The position numbers and the translations under genes were made by a program. Positions 63,544-64,000 of a stretch of 64,000 nt of DNA are shown piece after piece. How positions within the stretch are numbered: position 1 is the first letter of the stretch; every line of letters starts with the position of its first letter. The stretch is from contig NZ_JAAZQQ010000002.1 in NCBI RefSeq assembly GCF_012395815.1, forward strand, positions 558,001-622,000. The letters are read 5' to 3'. The notes beneath the pieces were generated by a model, which was not told the DNA's origin, searched no databases, and saw only the letters and a program-made list of their open reading frames with translations. This DNA comes from Roseicyclus persicicus (lineage in GTDB: Bacteria > Pseudomonadota > Alphaproteobacteria > Rhodobacterales > Rhodobacteraceae).

Positions 63544-64000
63544 ATGTTCACCCAAGCCACCCTCGACGATCTCGCCGGCCGCCTCGACGGCATGGTGCAG
63601 GACGATCCCGAAAACGGCATCTTCCGCGCCCGCCGGGACATGTTCACCGACCCCGAGCTGTTCGAGCTCGAGATGAAGCACATCTTCGAGGGCAACTGGA
63701 TCTACATGGCCCATGAAAGCCAGATCCCGAACCCCGGCGACTACTTCACCCTGCACATGGGCCGGACGCCGGTGATGATCACCCGCGACAAGGACGGCAA
63801 CCTGAACGCGCTGGTCAATGCCTGCTCGCACCGCGGCGCGATGCTGTGCCGGTTCAAGCGGCGAAACCAGAAGACCTTCACCTGCCCGTTCCACGGCTGG
63901 ACCTTCTCCAACACCGGCAAGCTCCTGAAGGTGAAGGACCCGAACGGCGCCGGCTACCCCGAGCAGTTCAACACCGACGGCAGCCATGACCTGACCCGCG
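63544..64000 (+). CDS. benA: Benzoate 1,2-dioxygenase large subunit, N-terminal part (truncated by window edge)
   Basis: Only the first 152 codons are inside the window. AGGAGG lies seven bases before ATG 63544. The Rieske 2Fe-2S motif is present: CSHRGAMLC then CPFHGWTF, 20 residues after the first His-pair segment. The opening [19 protein letters not shown] and [36 protein letters not shown] match BenA/XylX-type enzymes. It hydroxylates benzoate to a cis-diol that leads to catechol and muconate, consistent with catB upstream. Confidence 0.92.
   Translation, partial: MFTQATLDDLAGRLDGMVQDDPENGIFRARRDMFTDPELFELEMKHIFEGNWIYMAHESQIPNPGDYFTLHMGRTPVMITRDKDGNLNALVNACSHRGAMLCRFKRRNQKTFTCPFHGWTFSNTGKLLKVKDPNGAGYPEQFNTDGSHDLTR

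Overview
The window looks like chromosomal DNA of a high-GC alphaproteobacterium, most likely a member of the Rhodobacterales (Roseobacter group / Paracoccaceae). The signs are very GC-rich coding DNA with dense overlapping operons, one TTT (TctABC) and one TRAP (DctPQM) transporter, a LivKHMGF-type ABC transporter, class II fructose bisphosphatase, a MaeB malic enzyme with a phosphotransacetylase-like tail, DmdB/DmdC-like acyl-CoA enzymes, a short DUF1127 protein and a glycine riboswitch in front of a DadA-type dehydrogenase. No insertion sequence, phage, plasmid replication gene or CRISPR array was seen.

Layout. 1-6.2 kb: an organic-acid cluster, with a GntR/FCD regulator, tctCBA and the start of an Ldh2-type dehydrogenase on the minus strand, diverging from an unusual SDR and an AbrB-type membrane protein. 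6.3-7.4 kb: a WecA/MraY-like transferase. 7.7-12.3 kb: a complete branched-chain-type ABC transporter operon. 12.8-21.6 kb: housekeeping genes (dgkA, tRNA-Glu, recJ, glpX, hom) with a ceramidase-like protein, a lipoprotein, a TetR regulator and a fatty acid desaturase. 21.7-28.9 kb: glyA, nadK, maeB, prpE and two very small genes. 29-35.3 kb: a sensorless hybrid histidine kinase, then a nucleoside salvage operon cdd-deoA-deoB-(small membrane protein)-add-upp. 35.4-41.3 kb: an exported protein, a degenerate M48-like protein, an acyl-CoA ligase, an outer-membrane barrel and an enolase-superfamily enzyme. 41.4-49.6 kb: a beta-oxidation block (fadJ, NTF2-like, thiolase, GST, acyl-CoA dehydrogenase) with two MerR paralogues. 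49.7-56.5 kb: two thioesterases with a MATE exporter, ArsC-like, pyrD, DUF952, a 5'-nucleotidase, DUF1127 and an SRAP protein. 56.6-56.85 kb: tRNA-Gly with a duplicated 3' half. 57-64 kb: a TRAP operon, a divergent MarR regulator, then a glycine riboswitch, dadA, catB and the start of benA.

How the genes work together. Much of the window is about import and oxidation of small carbon compounds (tricarboxylate-like acids, amino acids or amides, C4-type acids, fatty acids, propionate, aromatics via catechol) feeding central metabolism through MaeB, GlpX and PrpE. Regulators sit beside their probable targets and several have convincing palindromic sites (GntR 4278, TetR 19751, unknown 24029, MerR 48842, MarR region 60116 and 60704).

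No obvious undescribed multi-gene defence or mobile system was seen. The most unusual items are non-coding: three fused perfect palindromes at 41333-41400, a dispersed intergenic element present five times as whole or half copies, and a 49-bp duplication of the tRNA-Gly 3' half around a 90-bp AT-rich remnant that looks like the scar of an integrated element. Among proteins, an SDR without its catalytic Ser/Tyr, a pseudo-M48 protein and an 18-residue peptide gene stand out.
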